DNA of 64,000 nucleotides, from positions 5,726,307 to 5,790,306 of the forward strand of contig NC_136017.1 of assembly GCF_048128805.1 (NCBI RefSeq), given 5' to 3'. The position numbers and the translations under genes were made by a program. How positions within the stretch are numbered: position 1 is the stretch's first letter; each line of letters opens with the position of its first letter. This stretch comes from Centroberyx gerrardi (lineage: Eukaryota; Chordata; Actinopteri; Beryciformes; Berycidae). Under the pieces are notes generated by a model. The model saw only the letters and a program-made list of their open reading frames with translations, ran no database searches and was not told where the DNA came from. This document shows, piece by piece, positions 62,794 through 64,000 of the stretch.

Positions 62794-63487
62794 ATAAATA
62801 GAACAGGGTAAAGAGGAACAGACCAATGAGGAGAGGTTATTCCAAAGGACACACCTGTAGGCCATCCTCAGTCTAGGTCACATGGCCCAACAGGTGCACC
62901 TGAGGTAATGAGCTCAATTCATAACAATAATCTATATTAAAGAAAAGGCATAAGAGTTAGATTACCAGTAGCTATCACAGTGCAGTGCTAAAGAGATTAG
63001 ACTACTACCACAGATGCAAAAGGTTCAATAAACATACAAATATTAAATGACTTACAATATTATATCCCATGCTTGCTCTAATGTATTTTTGCATCTTCAA
63101 AATTTTGATGATGATTTTGCAATACTTATACCTTTAGACCGACTCTAATGTATGTTTATCATGTTAAGATTTTGCAATAGGGCTCTTATTCTTTCTTTGT
63201 GCGGGATCATATTTCTTTCTCAGTATCTACCTTTTTGTTTTTTTCTACGCACCTGTCACTCAAAGACTTTTAGGTGTGCAAAAATATTTTTTTGTTTATT
63301 TACATTTCTGAACATGAAAGGAAAGGGTCTTGGGGGCCGTTGTTGGCTTTCCCCTTTAAGCACTCGGCTGCTTTCCACGCACTTTGACTCCTAGTTTCAT
63401 GACGAATTTCAGTTTCCAGTAAACATCATTCACGGTTGCAATACCTGCTGCTTTTATGGAAACATCTGGAACTGCTAAATTAGAAAG

Positions 63488-63561
63488 CCAACCACGAAGG
63501 GACTCGAACCCTCAGTCTTCTGATCCGAAGTCAGACGCCTTATCCATTAGGCCACGTGGTC
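63488..63561 (-). tRNA. tRNA-Arg (anticodon TCG)
   Basis: On the minus strand the sequence folds as a cloverleaf: acceptor GACCACG/CGTGGTT (first pair G-U) with discriminator G, D stem GCCT/AGGC, anticodon stem TCTGA/TCAGA around loop CTTCGGA (anticodon TCG), and T arm GAGGG-TTCGAGT-CCCTT. Boxes A and B are intact. It is one base longer than the usual 73-nt copy because the D loop has an extra A (GGATAAAGGC). The terminator is weak: only a TTT, then TTT further on. Confidence 0.88.
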
Positions 63562-63658
63562 ACGCTGGTGGAGGAATATATTCTCCTTTAGCCACTAGAA
63601 AAAGGTTTTTGTTAAGAATGTTTTCCTCTATAAATAAAGGCACAGATCCAGTTTCAGC

Positions 63659-63715
63659 CGGTCAGTACGGGGGTCGAACCCACAACCTTGGCGTTATGAG
63701 CACCATGATCTGAGC
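63659..63715 (-). pseudogene. tRNA-derived pseudogene fragment (Ile-like body, CAT anticodon position)
   Basis: The minus strand keeps an anticodon arm TGGTG-CTCATAA-CGCCA, variable region, T arm with TTCGACC loop, and a 3' acceptor half ending GTACTGACC. The body resembles tRNA-Ile, but CAT occupies the anticodon. No proper 5' acceptor or D arm can be paired upstream. It is either a tRNA pseudogene or the head of a tRNA-derived SINE, 98 bp from the intact tRNA-Arg. Confidence 0.55.
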
Positions 63716-63725
63716 ATCTGATCTG

Positions 63726-64000
63726 AAATCCAGAGTGAAACTGAGAACGTGTGACCAAGCACAGATGAAGGTCTCGTCTTGCTGCAGCTACTGTTGTCTC
63801 CTGTGTGACTGCACTGCTCATCAGGGGATTTCACTCAAATGGGACAGTGGGTCACTTTGTATGCGAGAGGGAGCACACATTCTCCAGCGGAGCAGTTTCT
63901 GATGTGTTCAAATCCCAAATCCAAAAACTGTGGGATTGCCATGGACTATGTGCTCGTGCTTCCTAGAGCTGCAGTTTACAAAAATCCAGAGTGAAACTGA
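63726..64000. repeat. 19-bp direct repeat at 63726 and 63982
   Basis: AAATCCAGAGTGAAACTGA occurs at 63726-63744 and at 63982-64000, the window edge, 256 bp apart. Confidence 0.85.

Larger units (their letters stand above)
61091..63487. other. DNA upstream of fam171b
   Basis: AT-rich, no supported gene. Contains the tandem SINE-like units (62440-62735) and the TTTCGGTC repeat (62742-62793). Confidence 0.5.

Noticed and set aside
63456..63713. 85-codon frame containing RRDSNPQSSDPKSD
   Set aside because: This is a known type of false frame produced by translating across a tRNA-Arg gene and adjacent tRNA-like sequence.

Overview
This window is vertebrate nuclear DNA, most likely from a ray-finned (teleost) fish. 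Its genes are split into many short exons with consensus GT-AG borders. They are rich in CA/GT and GA microsatellites and small inverted-repeat (MITE-type) elements, and one decayed CR1/L2/Rex1-type LINE is present. Short motifs I recognise as common teleost interspersed repeats occur throughout. Nothing prokaryotic, viral or CRISPR-like was seen.

Four protein-coding genes can be modelled exon by exon with consistent reading phases. (1) 573-12525 (+): the 3' 22 exons of a fibrillar procollagen, best matched to col5a2 (pro-alpha2(V)): the second half of the Gly-X-Y triple helix plus the whole C-propeptide. The 5' half lies outside the window. (2) 28579-36492 (-): a complete calcrl, the class B GPCR that pairs with RAMPs to bind CGRP and adrenomedullin; 12 coding exons, 471 aa. 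(3) 41356-48244 (+): a complete zswim2 (SWIM, RING, ZZ and second RING zinc modules, a ubiquitin-ligase type protein); 11 exons, 508 aa, with one GC-AG intron. (4) 51702-60800 (-): a complete fam171b, a single-pass type I membrane protein; 8 exons, 808 aa. A tRNA-Arg(TCG) gene lies at 63488-63561 (-), with a tRNA-derived pseudogene next to it.

The order fam171b-zswim2-calcrl-col5a2 matches the gene content of human 2q32. col5a2 and calcrl converge across about 16 kb of repeat-rich intergenic DNA (12.5-28.6 kb). calcrl and zswim2 diverge from a 4.9 kb shared upstream region (36.5-41.4 kb). zswim2 and fam171b converge, with possible poly(A) signals about 80 bp apart. The four genes do not form a pathway; the linkage is ancestral synteny.

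The most interesting points are an apparent Gly-to-Ala break in the collagen triple helix (exon 3244-3297), (GT)n tracts abutting collagen splice acceptors, an RFX X-box in probably repeat-derived DNA upstream of zswim2, a GC-AG intron in zswim2, and several families of foldback/MITE elements with more than one copy in the window. I found no evidence for a novel multi-gene system.
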